Of a stretch of DNA of 34,364 nucleotides, positions 27,082 through 34,364 are shown in pieces. The stretch's first letter is position 1. The number at the start of each line of letters is the position of its first letter. Source of the stretch: Acidobacteriaceae bacterium (lineage in GTDB: Bacteria > Acidobacteriota > Terriglobia > Terriglobales > Acidobacteriaceae). Made by a program: the position numbers and the translations under genes. The notes beneath the pieces were generated by a model. The model saw nothing but the letters and a program-made list of their open reading frames with translations. It ran no database searches and had not been told where the DNA came from. The DNA lies in assembly GCA_003131585.1 (NCBI GenBank), contig PKVW01000030.1, forward strand, positions 1-34,364, given 5' to 3'.

Positions 27082-27459
27082 ATGATCGTCGGCACGGGCA
27101 TTGATATCGCGGAGGTTCCGCGCATCCGGCAGTCGATCGAACGCTTTGGGGATCGCTTTCTGCATCGCATTTATACCGCGGGCGAAATCCGCTACTGCGA
27201 TTCCAAGGCAAACCGGGTGGAGCGCTACGCCGCGCGCTTCGCCGCCAAGGAAGCGGCTATGAAGGCTCTGGGCACGGGCTGGAGCCACGGTGTGCGCTGG
27301 CGGGATTGCGAAGTTGTGCGTATGCCGGGCGGACGTCCGACCATCGCTTTTCACGGAAAAGCCGGCGAGGTTGCCGCCAAGCTGGGCGTGAAGAATGCCG
27401 CGCTGTCTCTCTCGCACACGGCGGAGCAGGCCATCGCGCAAGTCATTCTCGAAAGCTAG
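27082..27459 (+). CDS. acpS: Holo-[acyl-carrier-protein] synthase
   Basis: AcpS transfers 4'-phosphopantetheine from CoA to the serine of ACP (here acpP at 18207). The 125-residue protein has MIVGTGIDIAEVPRI with the metal-binding Asp8 and ARFAAKEAAMKALGTG with Glu near 58, plus the C-terminal LSLSHTAEQAIAQVI strand. ATG 27082 gives the canonical N-terminus; upstream the frame is open but not conserved. The ribosome site is weak (GAAG 5-8 bases ahead). It follows the DUF488 gene in the same direction after an 87-base gap with a tandem duplication. Confidence 0.96.
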   Translation: MIVGTGIDIAEVPRIRQSIERFGDRFLHRIYTAGEIRYCDSKANRVERYAARFAAKEAAMKALGTGWSHGVRWRDCEVVRMPGGRPTIAFHGKAGEVAAKLGVKNAALSLSHTAEQAIAQVILES

Positions 27460-27622
27460 GCCTGGGAGCACCACGCTCCAGCCAGCCTTCTGCTAGACTG
27501 GCGCATTCCATTTCATCATGTCTGCGACCATTCAGGCGGCCACGCCGCAACCCCGCAGGCCAGGGTGACAGCCAAGACCTGCTCGCCCTCTTGCTGCTGC
27601 CAGCCCTTCGCCCGCAACGCGC

Positions 27623-27651
27623 TTAAGAGTGGGCTCCGGTTTTGTTATGAT
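27623..27651 (+). promoter_or_regulatory. Candidate promoter of the mlaD-like gene
   Basis: TTAAGA (27623-27628) and TATGAT (27646-27651) are 17 bases apart (4 of 6 and 5 of 6 to consensus). The rest of the 27460-27731 gap shows no gene; a 17-codon ATG frame near 27518 ends early. Confidence 0.45.
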
Positions 27652-27731
27652 GCTGCGAGGGGACAGCAGGAGTGTGGAGCTGTTTCCGTGCGCCGCCGCA
27701 GATGACGCGGATGGCGGTCTGAGGAAATCAT

Positions 27732-28811
27732 TTGCCGAGCCAGAAGCAGCTCAAATGGTCGCAACTTCGCGTCGGCCTCACCGTGGTTTTCGCCAGCTTG
27801 GTGTTGGCGCTGCTTTTATTTCTGATGTCCGGGACCAGCGGCCTGTTCTCGCATCGCATCACCTTGATGTCATTCTTCGACAATGCGGAAGGGCTGCGGG
27901 TGGGCGCGCCGGTGCGGCTCAGTGGCGTCGATATCGGCAACGTTTCGGCCATTCGCATTGTCCCCGACAAAGACAAACAAATCACTCCCGTGGAAGTGAT
28001 CATGAAGGTGAGCACGAAGTATGGTTTCAACCTGCGCCGCGATTCGGTCACGGCTCTGGACACGGCCGGCGTGCTGGGCGAAACTTACCTGGATATCGAC
28101 AGCTCGCAGGCCATCGGTGCGCCGGTGCAGGATGGCGAAACGCTTCCCACCCACGTGCATCCCGACTTCAACGAAGTGGTGCGCTCCAGCCAGAGCACGC
28201 TGCAGAACATGGACGCACTGCTCAAGCGCGCCGACCGCATCCTCGCCTTCGCGGAAAGCGGCAAAGGCTCGCTGGGCAAGTTGATTTACGATCCCACTCT
28301 ATATGACCGCTTCTCGCAGACCATCACGGAGTTCAAGGGAATTGTTGACGAGATCGCCAAGGGCCAGGGCAGCCTGGGCCAGTTGATCAATAACAACGAT
28401 GCCTACAACAAGTTCGTCGGCACCCTCGACAGGATGAACGCGGTGGTGGACGACCTGCAACAAGGCAAAGGCACGGCGGGAAAATTCTTGAAAGATCCGA
28501 CTCTCTACAACAATGCCAACGACACAGTCGCCAACCTGAAGAAGGTGAGTGAAGACCTGAACGCCGGGAAGGGAACCGCTGGAAGGCTGCTCAAGGACGA
28601 AGAACTTGCAAAGAAGATTGACACGACGATGACCAAGCTGGCGGCGCTGACCAGCGAACTCGAGGCGGGCCAGGGGACGGCCGGAAAGCTGCTCAAGGAC
28701 GAGACGCTCTACAACAATGCCAACCACATGCTCGAGGAGACCCAGGGCCTGGTGAAAGCGATCCGGGAGAATCCCAAGAAATATCTCAGCATCAAGCTGC
28801 ACGTCTTCTGA
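27732..28811 (+). CDS. mlaD: Mce/MlaD-family lipid-transport protein with C-terminal repeats
   Basis: MlaD-type proteins are anchored in the inner membrane and form hexameric rings that bind phospholipid for transport across the envelope. A membrane helix at about residues 14-33 is followed by the Mce domain (about 38-135), with FFDNAEGLRVGAPVRLSGVD and VLGETYLDID. The second half is unusual: about five repeats of roughly 38-45 residues, each with a G(K/Q)G(S/T)xGxL(L/I) signature followed by D..LY (KGSLGKLIYDPTLY, QGSLGQLINNNDAY, KGTAGKFLKDPTLY, KGTAGRLLKDEELA, QGTAGKLLKDETLY). The start is TTG 27732, with GAGGAAA about 5 bases ahead. 359 residues is long for MlaD but normal for repeat-bearing forms. 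The usual permease and ATPase genes are not adjacent. Confidence 0.9.
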   Translation: MPSQKQLKWSQLRVGLTVVFASLVLALLLFLMSGTSGLFSHRITLMSFFDNAEGLRVGAPVRLSGVDIGNVSAIRIVPDKDKQITPVEVIMKVSTKYGFNLRRDSVTALDTAGVLGETYLDIDSSQAIGAPVQDGETLPTHVHPDFNEVVRSSQSTLQNMDALLKRADRILAFAESGKGSLGKLIYDPTLYDRFSQTITEFKGIVDEIAKGQGSLGQLINNNDAYNKFVGTLDRMNAVVDDLQQGKGTAGKFLKDPTLYNNANDTVANLKKVSEDLNAGKGTAGRLLKDEELAKKIDTTMTKLAALTSELEAGQGTAGKLLKDETLYNNANHMLEETQGLVKAIRENPKKYLSIKLHVF

Positions 28812-28910
28812 TTGAGTGATCGAGCGATTTTGTGATTGGGTGATTGAAGAACCTTGAATGATTTGCATTCACAAAATCACAAAATCACTCAATCACTCAA
28901 TCACTCAATT
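28810..28910. terminator. Inverted microsatellite between convergent genes
   Basis: The left side has TGAGTGAT/GTGATTG words, and the right side has tandem 8-mers ATCACTCA (about 28883-28906) preceded by ACAAAATCACAAAATCAC. The sides pair imperfectly around GATTTGCATTC. Placed between the ends of mlaD (+) and the DUF1634 gene (-), it may end transcription from both. Confidence 0.6.
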
Positions 28911-28914
28911 CCCT

Positions 28915-29214
28915 TCAGTGCTCTCCGATGCCGGAAACCGCGCTCAGCACTAGAATCGCGAGCACTCCCAACGAGATTGCCCCGTACTTCCAATCCTTTT
29001 CGCGCAGAAACAGGACGCCCGCAACCGCAACCCGTACTACCGGTGTGGCCAGCATCAGCAGCACGCCCGCGCGTTTGATGGCTGCCGGAATGTGTCCGGG
29101 GACGAAGAGTCCAATCACCAATCCGGCCAGCATGATGAAGAAACATCCGAAGGCGCCCACGCGCAACACCAGCGCCACCACGCGATCGAAGGCCGGTTCG
29201 CGGAGCTGGCTCAT
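28915..29214 (-). CDS. DUF1634 family membrane protein
   Basis: This 99-residue protein has three hydrophobic helices (about residues 18-38, 46-66, 76-95) and the family pattern of Ala/Val-rich helices with RAGVLLMLATPVVRV. DUF1634 proteins are usually encoded next to TauE/SafE permeases, exactly as here, and probably act as small accessory subunits; the function is not known. ATG 29214 overlaps the TauE/SafE stop (ATGA), so it is translationally coupled. The stop is close to the inverted microsatellite. Confidence 0.88.
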   Translation of the reverse strand: MSQLREPAFDRVVALVLRVGAFGCFFIMLAGLVIGLFVPGHIPAAIKRAGVLLMLATPVVRVAVAGVLFLREKDWKYGAISLGVLAILVLSAVSGIGEH

Positions 29215-30020
29215 GCGGCGGCGCCTCCCGTAAGCAGGTGCACGAGCAGGTGACCGGCGAGATAGAGCATGATCGCCACCAGCAAATAGACTACGTATTT
29301 CGTTTGAATGCGCGGCGCCAATCGCGCGCCCAGCAGCGAGCCCAGAAACACGCCCACGGCCAGCGGAGCAGCGATATCCACTAGAACGTCTCCGCGCCGG
29401 TAGTAGACGATGGCGCTGGCCGCGGCCGTGACTCCGATCATGAAATTCGAGGTCGCCGTGGCCACCATCAGCGGAACATTCATGAAGATGTACATCACCG
29501 GAACTTTGATGGGACCGCCGCCGATGCCGAGTAAACCGGAAAGCCCGCCTGCCACCAGAGACGCGCCCAGGCCGAGTGGATAGCGCTGAGGCTCGTAGGG
29601 CGGAATGACGGTCTCACCGTCGCTTTTAACGGAAGCCTCTTCCTGATCTTCTTTTCTTACCTTGCCGCCGCGCGACAAAATGGTGATGGAACTGTACAGC
29701 AAGAAACCGGCAAATATTCCCTCCAGCGCATTGCGGTTGAAGTAGCCGACCAGATACGCCGTAACGGCCGCTCCAAAAGACGTTGCCAGTTCGAGCGTCA
29801 TGCCGAGACGAATATCGGTGGTGTGGCGCTGGAGATGCACGGAAGAACTTGCCGCAGAGGTAGTGATCACGGCAACCAGGCTGGTTCCAATGGCCTGCCG
29901 GATGGGGATTCCAAAATGCAGCGCGAGGATGGGCGAAAGCAGGATGCCGCCGCCGATGCCGGTCAACGCTCCCAGCAGCCCCGCAAAGAAGCCCAGCAGC
30001 ACCAGCAGCGCGCTCAGCAT
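29211..30020 (-). CDS. TauE/SafE family anion permease
   Basis: This 269-residue membrane protein has about eight hydrophobic helices in two homologous halves, each with the family's glycine-rich motif: LLGALTGIGGGILLSPIL near the start and GLSGLLGIGGGPIKVPVM near residue 165. Members export or import sulfite, sulfoacetate or other organosulfur anions; the substrate here is unknown. A hydrophilic loop (about 118-148) separates the halves. It pairs with the downstream DUF1634 gene by a 4-base overlap. ATG 30020 gives a proper first helix. A cysteine dioxygenase elsewhere in the window yields sulfite precursors, but no operon link exists. Confidence 0.9.
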   Translation of the reverse strand: MLSALLVLLGFFAGLLGALTGIGGGILLSPILALHFGIPIRQAIGTSLVAVITTSAASSSVHLQRHTTDIRLGMTLELATSFGAAVTAYLVGYFNRNALEGIFAGFLLYSSITILSRGGKVRKEDQEEASVKSDGETVIPPYEPQRYPLGLGASLVAGGLSGLLGIGGGPIKVPVMYIFMNVPLMVATATSNFMIGVTAAASAIVYYRRGDVLVDIAAPLAVGVFLGSLLGARLAPRIQTKYVVYLLVAIMLYLAGHLLVHLLTGGAAA

Positions 30021-30047
30021 GTGCCGCGAGTCCTTCGCATGCAGCGC

Positions 30048-30971
30048 CTAGAACGCGGCCCGCGCGGGGGCGCATGTGGATTCAGCCTGCTCGTGCGCAT
30101 GATAACTGGACCGTACCAGCGGGCCCGACTCAACGTGGCGGAAGCCGAAGCGCAACGCTTCCTCCCGCAACCCGCGGAATTCTTCGGGCGAGTAGAACCG
30201 CGCGATGGGCAAGTGATCGCGCGAGGGACGCAGATACTGGCCTACGGTGAGAATGTCAACGCCGCGGCCGCCGAGATCGCGGAACACCTCGACCAGTTCC
30301 TCCGTGGATTCACCCAGTCCCACCATCACGCCACTCTTCGTCACCATGCCGGAAGAAAATTTCTTGGCGTTCTCGAGCAGAGTGAGGGTGCGCTCGTAAC
30401 GGGCGCCCGAGCGTACCACGCGATAAAGACGGGGCACGGTTTCGGTATTGTGGTTGAGAACGTCGGGCTGCGCGTCGAGCACGATCTTCAACGGTTCTTC
30501 CAGCCCTTGAAAGTCAGGGATCAGCACCTCGATGCGGCAATCTGGAATCCGCTTGCGAATCTCGCGAATGGTCCCGGCGAAAACTCGGGCGCCGCCGACG
30601 TTGTCATCATCGCGATTCACGCTGGTCACGACCGCGTGTTTTAGGCCGAGAGTGGCAACAGCCTCAGCTACCCGGCGTGGTTCGTCCCAGTCGATAGGCT
30701 CTGGCCGGCCCTTGGGCACGGCGCAGAATCCGCAGCGCCGGGTGCAGATCTCGCCCAGCAGCATGAAGGTCGCGGTCTTGTGATTCCAGCATTCACCGAT
30801 GTTCGGACACTGCGCCGACTCGCAAACGGTATGCAAGCCCAATCCCCGCGCCAGTTTTTTGAGGTTGTGGAAGTTCTCCCCGACCGGTGCTTTGGCCCGC
30901 AGCCAGTCCGGCTTAGGCATCCGTAGCGGCGGCCCAAGCTCGATCTGAATCAGTTGAGAAGTTCCGGCCAT
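30048..30971 (-). CDS. lipA: Lipoyl synthase
   Basis: LipA is a radical-SAM enzyme that inserts two sulfurs into octanoyl groups on lipoate-dependent proteins. It carries both iron-sulfur clusters: Cys50, Cys55 and Cys61 (TVCESAQCPNIGEC) for the auxiliary cluster, and Cys76, Cys80, Cys83 (EICTRRCGFC) for the SAM cluster. The C-terminal RSSYHA holds the conserved serine ligand. At 307 residues it is full length. ATG 30971 is 7 bases after an extended -10 (TGG-TAGAAT) without a ribosome site, so the mRNA may be leaderless even though recG ends only 31 bases upstream. lipB and pyruvate dehydrogenase genes are not in view. The TauE/SafE gene follows after 27 bases. Confidence 0.97.
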   Translation of the reverse strand: MAGTSQLIQIELGPPLRMPKPDWLRAKAPVGENFHNLKKLARGLGLHTVCESAQCPNIGECWNHKTATFMLLGEICTRRCGFCAVPKGRPEPIDWDEPRRVAEAVATLGLKHAVVTSVNRDDDNVGGARVFAGTIREIRKRIPDCRIEVLIPDFQGLEEPLKIVLDAQPDVLNHNTETVPRLYRVVRSGARYERTLTLLENAKKFSSGMVTKSGVMVGLGESTEELVEVFRDLGGRGVDILTVGQYLRPSRDHLPIARFYSPEEFRGLREEALRFGFRHVESGPLVRSSYHAHEQAESTCAPARAAF

Positions 30972-30978
30972 CGGTTCG

Positions 30979-30984
30979 ATTCTA
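30979..30984 (-). promoter_or_regulatory. Extended -10 box 7 nt before lipA
   Basis: TGG-TAGAAT on the minus strand ends seven bases before ATG 30971 and lies between recG and lipA, giving lipA its own start. Confidence 0.45.
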
Positions 30985-31002
30985 CCAGTTCAGTCTACTT
31001 CT

Positions 31003-33207
31003 TCAGCCCACCTCAACCAACCCGTAGGTATGCTGCCAGCGCGTGCGCAAGGCGACGAGGGCTCGACTGATTTCCACCTGCGTGACTTCGGCATTGGGCC
31101 CAGCCATCACTGCCGCGGCCTCACGCTTGGCCAGTTCCAGTAACTGCCGGTCGCGAATCAGGTTGGCCACGCGGAAGCTCGGCATGCCGGCCTGCCGCGT
31201 ACCGAAAAACTCTCCCGGTCCGCGTAGTTCGAGATCGAGCTCTGCGATCTGGAAGCCGTCGTTGGTGCGCACCATGGCGTCGAGGCGGCGCTCGCCCTCT
31301 TCCGTCACTTTCCCGCCTGTCATCAGTATGCAGTAGGACTTCGCAGCTCCGCGCCCAATCCGTCCGCGTAGCTGGTGAAGCTGGGCCAGACCAAAGCGCT
31401 CGGCGTGCTCAATCACCATCACCGTTGCATTGGGCACATCCACGCCAACCTCAATCACCGTGGTCGCAACCAGAATCTGCAACTCGCCTTTTTGGAACCT
31501 GCGCATGACCTGATCTTTCAACTCGGAATCCAGGCGGCCGTGCAGCAACCCGACTTTCAGATCGGCGAACACTTTCCCGCTGAGTTCGCGATACATCTTG
31601 ATCGCAGCCTTCAGTTCGGTCTCCTCGCCTTCGGCGATAATCGGGTAGACCACATACGCCTGATGCCCCGCCACTGCGTGCTTGCGCACGAAATCCCATA
31701 CCTCGGGGGAGCGGGCGTCGGTAATTCTTCGCGTGACGATGGGAGTGCGGCCCGGAGGAAGTTCGTCGAGCACACTGAGATCGAGATCCCCATAAAGCGT
31801 GAGCGCCAGCGTCCGCGGAATGGGCGTGGCGGTCATGACCAGGACGTCAGGCTCGGCAGGATTCTTGTCGGCTGTGCTTGCCGCGGAGCCCGCACTGGCG
31901 GCAGCTTGGCCACGCCCCTCGCTGCCATCGCCCGATTTCTTCATCAGCTTCAGGCGCTGCAAAACGCCGAAGCGGTGCTGCTCATCGACGATCACCAGTC
32001 CCGGCTTCGCGAACTCAACTTTTTCTTCCAGCAGAGCATGCGTGCCGATGACGAGCTGCGCGTTACCCTGAGCAATATGGCGGCGGATTTCGCGCTTGCG
32101 GTCGGCCTCCAGAGAGCCGGTCAGCAGGACGATGCGGTATCCCGCATTCTCCAGAATTCTGCGCGCGGAAAAATAATGCTGTTGCGCAAGAATCTCGGTG
32201 GGCGCCATCAACGCCACCTGATATCCATTCTCGATGGCGATGATCGCCGCCTGGAAGCCGATGATGGTTTTTCCCGAGCCTACATCCCCCTGCAGCAAAC
32301 GCCGCATGGGATGCGGCTTTTGCATGTCATCGGCGATCTCCTTCAATACGCGCTTCTGGGCCGCCGTGGGGTGGAAGGGAAGGATCTTCTTGATGGCCTG
32401 GCGCACGCGGTCGTCCAGGCGAAAAGCGATTCCAGTCTGAGCCTTTTGCTGGCGGCGCTTGAGTTCCAGCCCCAGTTCGGTAAAAAACAATTCTTCAAAG
32501 ATCAGACGGATGTGCGCGGGCGTGCGTGCCGACTGCAAATCTTCGAAACTCTCTCCCGCCTCGGGCCAGTGCACTTTCCACAACGCCTCTCGCGGCGAAA
32601 GCAGCGCCAGACGATCGCGTACCGCTGCCGGAATGGTTTCGGCTAGTTCGGGGGTCAGATCGTCGAGCGCCGTGCGGATGATGCGGCGAAACCAGCGTGC
32701 AGTCACGCGGCCTTGCCCGGCCGACTCATAGATGGGCACGATGCGCCCCACTTCGAGCGACGCGGCGGCCTTGTCATCCGCGGCGTCTCCGGCGGCATCG
32801 CCCAGCATCTCAAACTGCGGCTGCACAATCTGCAGCTCTCCGCTGCGCTGGTCCTGCTCCACTTTCCCGTAGAGCGCGATCAACTGGCCGGGCTTGAACT
32901 TATCCTGCAAGTAGGCGCCATGGAACCAGAGGCAGCGCAGCTTGGATCGTCCCTGTCCCACAGTCAACTGGAAGATGGGCATTTTACGGGTACGAAACAG
33001 CCCCGAGTTGCGCACTTCGCCAATCACGGTGGCCATTTCGCCGGCGTGCAACTCCGCAATCCCGCGCGGATTCAGCCGGTCTTCGTAGCGAAAGGGCAGA
33101 TAATTGAGCAGATCGCCCACCGTGGCAATGCCTTTGGTGGCAAGAATCTCCGCCAGCTTGGGGCCAATTCCTTTGACGTATTGCACCGGCGTGGTGAGTT
33201 CAAGCAT
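31003..33207 (-). CDS. recG: ATP-dependent DNA helicase RecG
   Basis: RecG remodels stalled replication forks and Holliday junctions. The 734-residue protein has an N-terminal wedge/OB domain (about 1-250; RNSGLFRTRKMPIFQLTVG), then helicase motifs: HPTAAQKRVL (Q/Ia region), GDVGSGKT (Walker A), LVIVDEQHRFG (Walker B, DEQH), VMTATPIPRTLALTLYG (III), VATTVIEVGVDVPNATVMVIE and QLRGRIGRG (VI). A Gly/Ala/Ser-rich insertion (about 30 residues) between motifs II and III is not usual but lies in a surface loop. ATG 33207 is used; TGC-TAACAT 18 bases ahead may be its -10, with a very short leader. lipA follows. Confidence 0.97.
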   Translation of the reverse strand: MLELTTPVQYVKGIGPKLAEILATKGIATVGDLLNYLPFRYEDRLNPRGIAELHAGEMATVIGEVRNSGLFRTRKMPIFQLTVGQGRSKLRCLWFHGAYLQDKFKPGQLIALYGKVEQDQRSGELQIVQPQFEMLGDAAGDAADDKAAASLEVGRIVPIYESAGQGRVTARWFRRIIRTALDDLTPELAETIPAAVRDRLALLSPREALWKVHWPEAGESFEDLQSARTPAHIRLIFEELFFTELGLELKRRQQKAQTGIAFRLDDRVRQAIKKILPFHPTAAQKRVLKEIADDMQKPHPMRRLLQGDVGSGKTIIGFQAAIIAIENGYQVALMAPTEILAQQHYFSARRILENAGYRIVLLTGSLEADRKREIRRHIAQGNAQLVIGTHALLEEKVEFAKPGLVIVDEQHRFGVLQRLKLMKKSGDGSEGRGQAAASAGSAASTADKNPAEPDVLVMTATPIPRTLALTLYGDLDLSVLDELPPGRTPIVTRRITDARSPEVWDFVRKHAVAGHQAYVVYPIIAEGEETELKAAIKMYRELSGKVFADLKVGLLHGRLDSELKDQVMRRFQKGELQILVATTVIEVGVDVPNATVMVIEHAERFGLAQLHQLRGRIGRGAAKSYCILMTGGKVTEEGERRLDAMVRTNDGFQIAELDLELRGPGEFFGTRQAGMPSFRVANLIRDRQLLELAKREAAAVMAGPNAEVTQVEISRALVALRTRWQHTYGLVEVG

Positions 33208-33324
33208 GGCGGAGGTTACGAAGGAATGTTAGCAGCAAGACGGCTTATCGATGCCGTGATCGGTTCATGCTGGCGAGATAGAGGCGTTGCGAACCGTAGA
33301 TTCGAACCCCAGTGGCGAGGGGAA

Positions 33325-33330
33325 TATAAT
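33325..33330 (+). promoter_or_regulatory. -10 box of the small membrane gene
   Basis: Perfect TATAAT, 27 bases before ATG 33358; the -35 is poor (TTCGAA, 18 bases upstream). Confidence 0.45.
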
Positions 33331-33357
33331 CGCTGGTCGACCAAGAAGGCTAAAGTT

Positions 33358-33687
33358 ATGGACTACGTCAAGGGCATCCTGAGCGGGTTAGCCGCGATAT
33401 TCCTCGCGGAGTGTATCCCAGGTCGTTGGTCAATCTTTAGAGGAATTAGTGAACAGAAGGCAACGGGTTTGGGCGCCGTCGCGGGTGGACTCACAATGAG
33501 TGCCTATTCACCTCTTTTCTGGGCTCTCGCGATTCTGTTCTTTTCACTGTTTTTTGTGGCTAGCCGACTCGGAAGTAAGACTTTAAGATTATTCTTGTTC
33601 TGGATTCCGACGCTAACGGTGTCTGTGCTCGACACGGCGCTTGTGGCACTGTTCACATACGCGTTTATACATTTCAGAAATCGCTAA
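33358..33687 (+). CDS. Small membrane protein, unknown function
   Basis: From ATG 33358 this is 109 residues, with hydrophobic segments at about 5-20, 52-70 and 78-103 and an intervening charged loop with SIFRGISEQKATG. It is probably an inner-membrane protein; I recognise no family. The start is set by GAAGG 8-10 bases ahead; upstream the frame is open but lies over the recG promoter. A good TATAAT (33325-33330) gives a leader of about 20 nt. GC is lower than in neighbouring housekeeping genes. Confidence 0.65.
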   Translation: MDYVKGILSGLAAIFLAECIPGRWSIFRGISEQKATGLGAVAGGLTMSAYSPLFWALAILFFSLFFVASRLGSKTLRLFLFWIPTLTVSVLDTALVALFTYAFIHFRNR

Positions 33688-33781
33688 GGCCGAGTAATTC
33701 CCGATAGTTGGGATTCCTTCCCGCCGTAGCAAATGACGTTTCCTTCTCAAGCCAGGGACCCGCTCGGGTTATCCGCCCACC

Positions 33782-33991
33782 ATGACCCCGGTGTCTAAAC
33801 CGTCGGTGCTCGTAAATCTGCTCCAGGCTCTCCTCGCCATCATTCTAGGCAACATCGCCTACTTCCTCCTCACACCCTCCCTTCCCCTGCCGCGCCATCG
33901 CCCGTTCCAACTCGATGTAGGCCTGCTCGTCGACTTCTGGTTCTGCGTCGTTGCTTACGGACTGATCCGCACCGCACGAAGATGGCGGTAA
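33782..33991 (+). CDS. Small two-helix membrane protein, unknown function
   Basis: This 69-residue protein from ATG 33782 has helices at about 9-30 and 46-63, separated by [14 protein letters not shown], with a basic end (RTARRWR). It overlaps, on the opposite strand, the non-conserved tail of the broken folC frame. Because that tail is not folC-like, this plus-strand frame is the better coding candidate for 33782-33991. No family is recognised. Confidence 0.5.
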   Translation: MTPVSKPSVLVNLLQALLAIILGNIAYFLLTPSLPLPRHRPFQLDVGLLVDFWFCVVAYGLIRTARRWR

Positions 33992-34354
33992 TCCCTTGCG
34001 CCTGCCGGGCGGGACGCCGGCGCTACCTTGCAGTACTCGCAGTTCGTCCACCAGTCGTATCACCTCCGCCTCACTGATAAGCTGCCGGTTCACCTGGATC
34101 CGTTCCCGAAACGAGACCAGGTGCGGCGAGGTAAACAGCCCGACACGCAAACCCGATGCCCGGTAAATGCTCTCCAACATCGCGCACGTCGAGCCCTTGC
34201 CGTTGGTGCCGGCGACATGAATCACCGGCGGTAATTTTCGTTCGGGATGATCGAGCGCCGCCAGCAGCCGCTCGATGCGATCGAGCGACAGGTCGATGCG
34301 TTTGGGATGCAGCGCGGTAAGCCGCGCGACGATCGCGTCAACCGGCGGCGTCAT
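33845..34354 (-). pseudogene. folC: Folylpolyglutamate synthase, N-terminal fragment
   Basis: FolC adds glutamate to folates. From ATG 34354 the first ~108 residues are clearly Fol[16 protein letters not shown]-like start, the P-loop [30 protein letters not shown] and a helix ending [10 protein letters not shown] at about 34028. There homology ends, and the frame runs on for ~60 residues ([12 protein letters not shown]..., then acidic sequence) to a stop at 33845. A normal FolC is about 420-450 residues, so three quarters, including the Mur-ligase centre and C-terminal domain, are missing. No continuation is found in any frame before the membrane gene. A rearrangement or repeat-mediated deletion is likely. 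Another functional copy would be needed elsewhere. Confidence 0.85.
33992..34027. repeat. Short GC-rich repeat-like segment at the folC breakpoint
   Basis: The segment includes CTGCCGGGCGGGACGCCGGC, a word I recognise from dispersed high-GC intergenic repeats. It separates the small membrane gene from the last conserved folC codon and marks the point where folC homology stops. Confidence 0.4.
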
Positions 34355-34364
34355 GACGGCGCGC

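Noticed and set aside
28860-28910. Possible CRISPR array in the ATCACTCA repeats
   Set aside because: Units are 8 bp and contiguous with no spacers; no cas genes nearby.
33270-33320. tRNA-like T-loop word (GGTTCGAATC on the minus strand)
   Set aside because: The flanking bases do not form a T-stem, and no acceptor, D or anticodon arms are found.

Overview
The window reads as high-GC bacterial chromosome, most likely an acidobacterium (Terriglobia-like). This is inferred from the gene set (cdaA-ybbR-glmM, a riboswitch-controlled TonB receptor, selA, paired DUF1634/TauE proteins, Mce/MlaD) and from several dispersed hairpin repeats of a kind common in that phylum. No 16S or other decisive marker is present.

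Layout. 1-3752 (+): the 3' end of xseA, then cdaA-ybbR-glmM, a tight cluster for cyclic-di-AMP synthesis and for glucosamine-1-phosphate, a cell-wall precursor. 3776-4075 (+) is a small two-helix membrane protein. 4178-8231 (-): polA, a lipoprotein, and cysteine dioxygenase, with an IS1-like transposase N-terminus fused in frame upstream of the dioxygenase. 8.6-10.6 kb is a lower-GC accessory patch. It holds three poorly characterised genes, a strong symmetric terminator, a promoter with an embedded operator, and a 39-bp-armed inverted repeat around a 27% GC core. 10627-12612: queA (-) and a class II aldolase (+). 12698-15200 (-): a BtuB-like TonB receptor behind a cobalamin riboswitch. 15263-18452 (-): a DUF374 acyltransferase, a pseudo-receiver/PilZ protein, fabF and acpP. 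18811-19259 (+): dtd, broken by a one-base frameshift.

19404-22381 (-) is a second accessory block: vapB, vapC and a 763-residue Bergerat-fold (GHKL) ATPase, apparently in one transcription unit. It is the best candidate here for an undescribed defence-like system. 22951-24400 (-): folP and a DUF488 protein. 24477-28811 (+): cytochrome c, selA, a second DUF488 protein, acpS, and an Mce/MlaD protein. 28915-33207 (-): DUF1634, TauE/SafE, lipA, recG. 33358-33991 (+): two small membrane proteins. The window closes with a folC that keeps only its N-terminal part (-).

Two themes recur. First, many genes (polA, queA, DUF374 acyltransferase, vapB, folP, selA, lipA) have a -10-like hexamer ending 6-8 nt before the start codon and no Shine-Dalgarno sequence, which suggests leaderless mRNAs. 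Second, short repeats have spread both between genes (hairpin families) and inside genes (15-bp in-frame tandem units in selA and the TonB receptor). AcpP, FabF, AcpS, LipA and the acyltransferase give a lipid/lipoate theme, and FolP/FolC a folate theme, but these genes are scattered rather than organised in operons.
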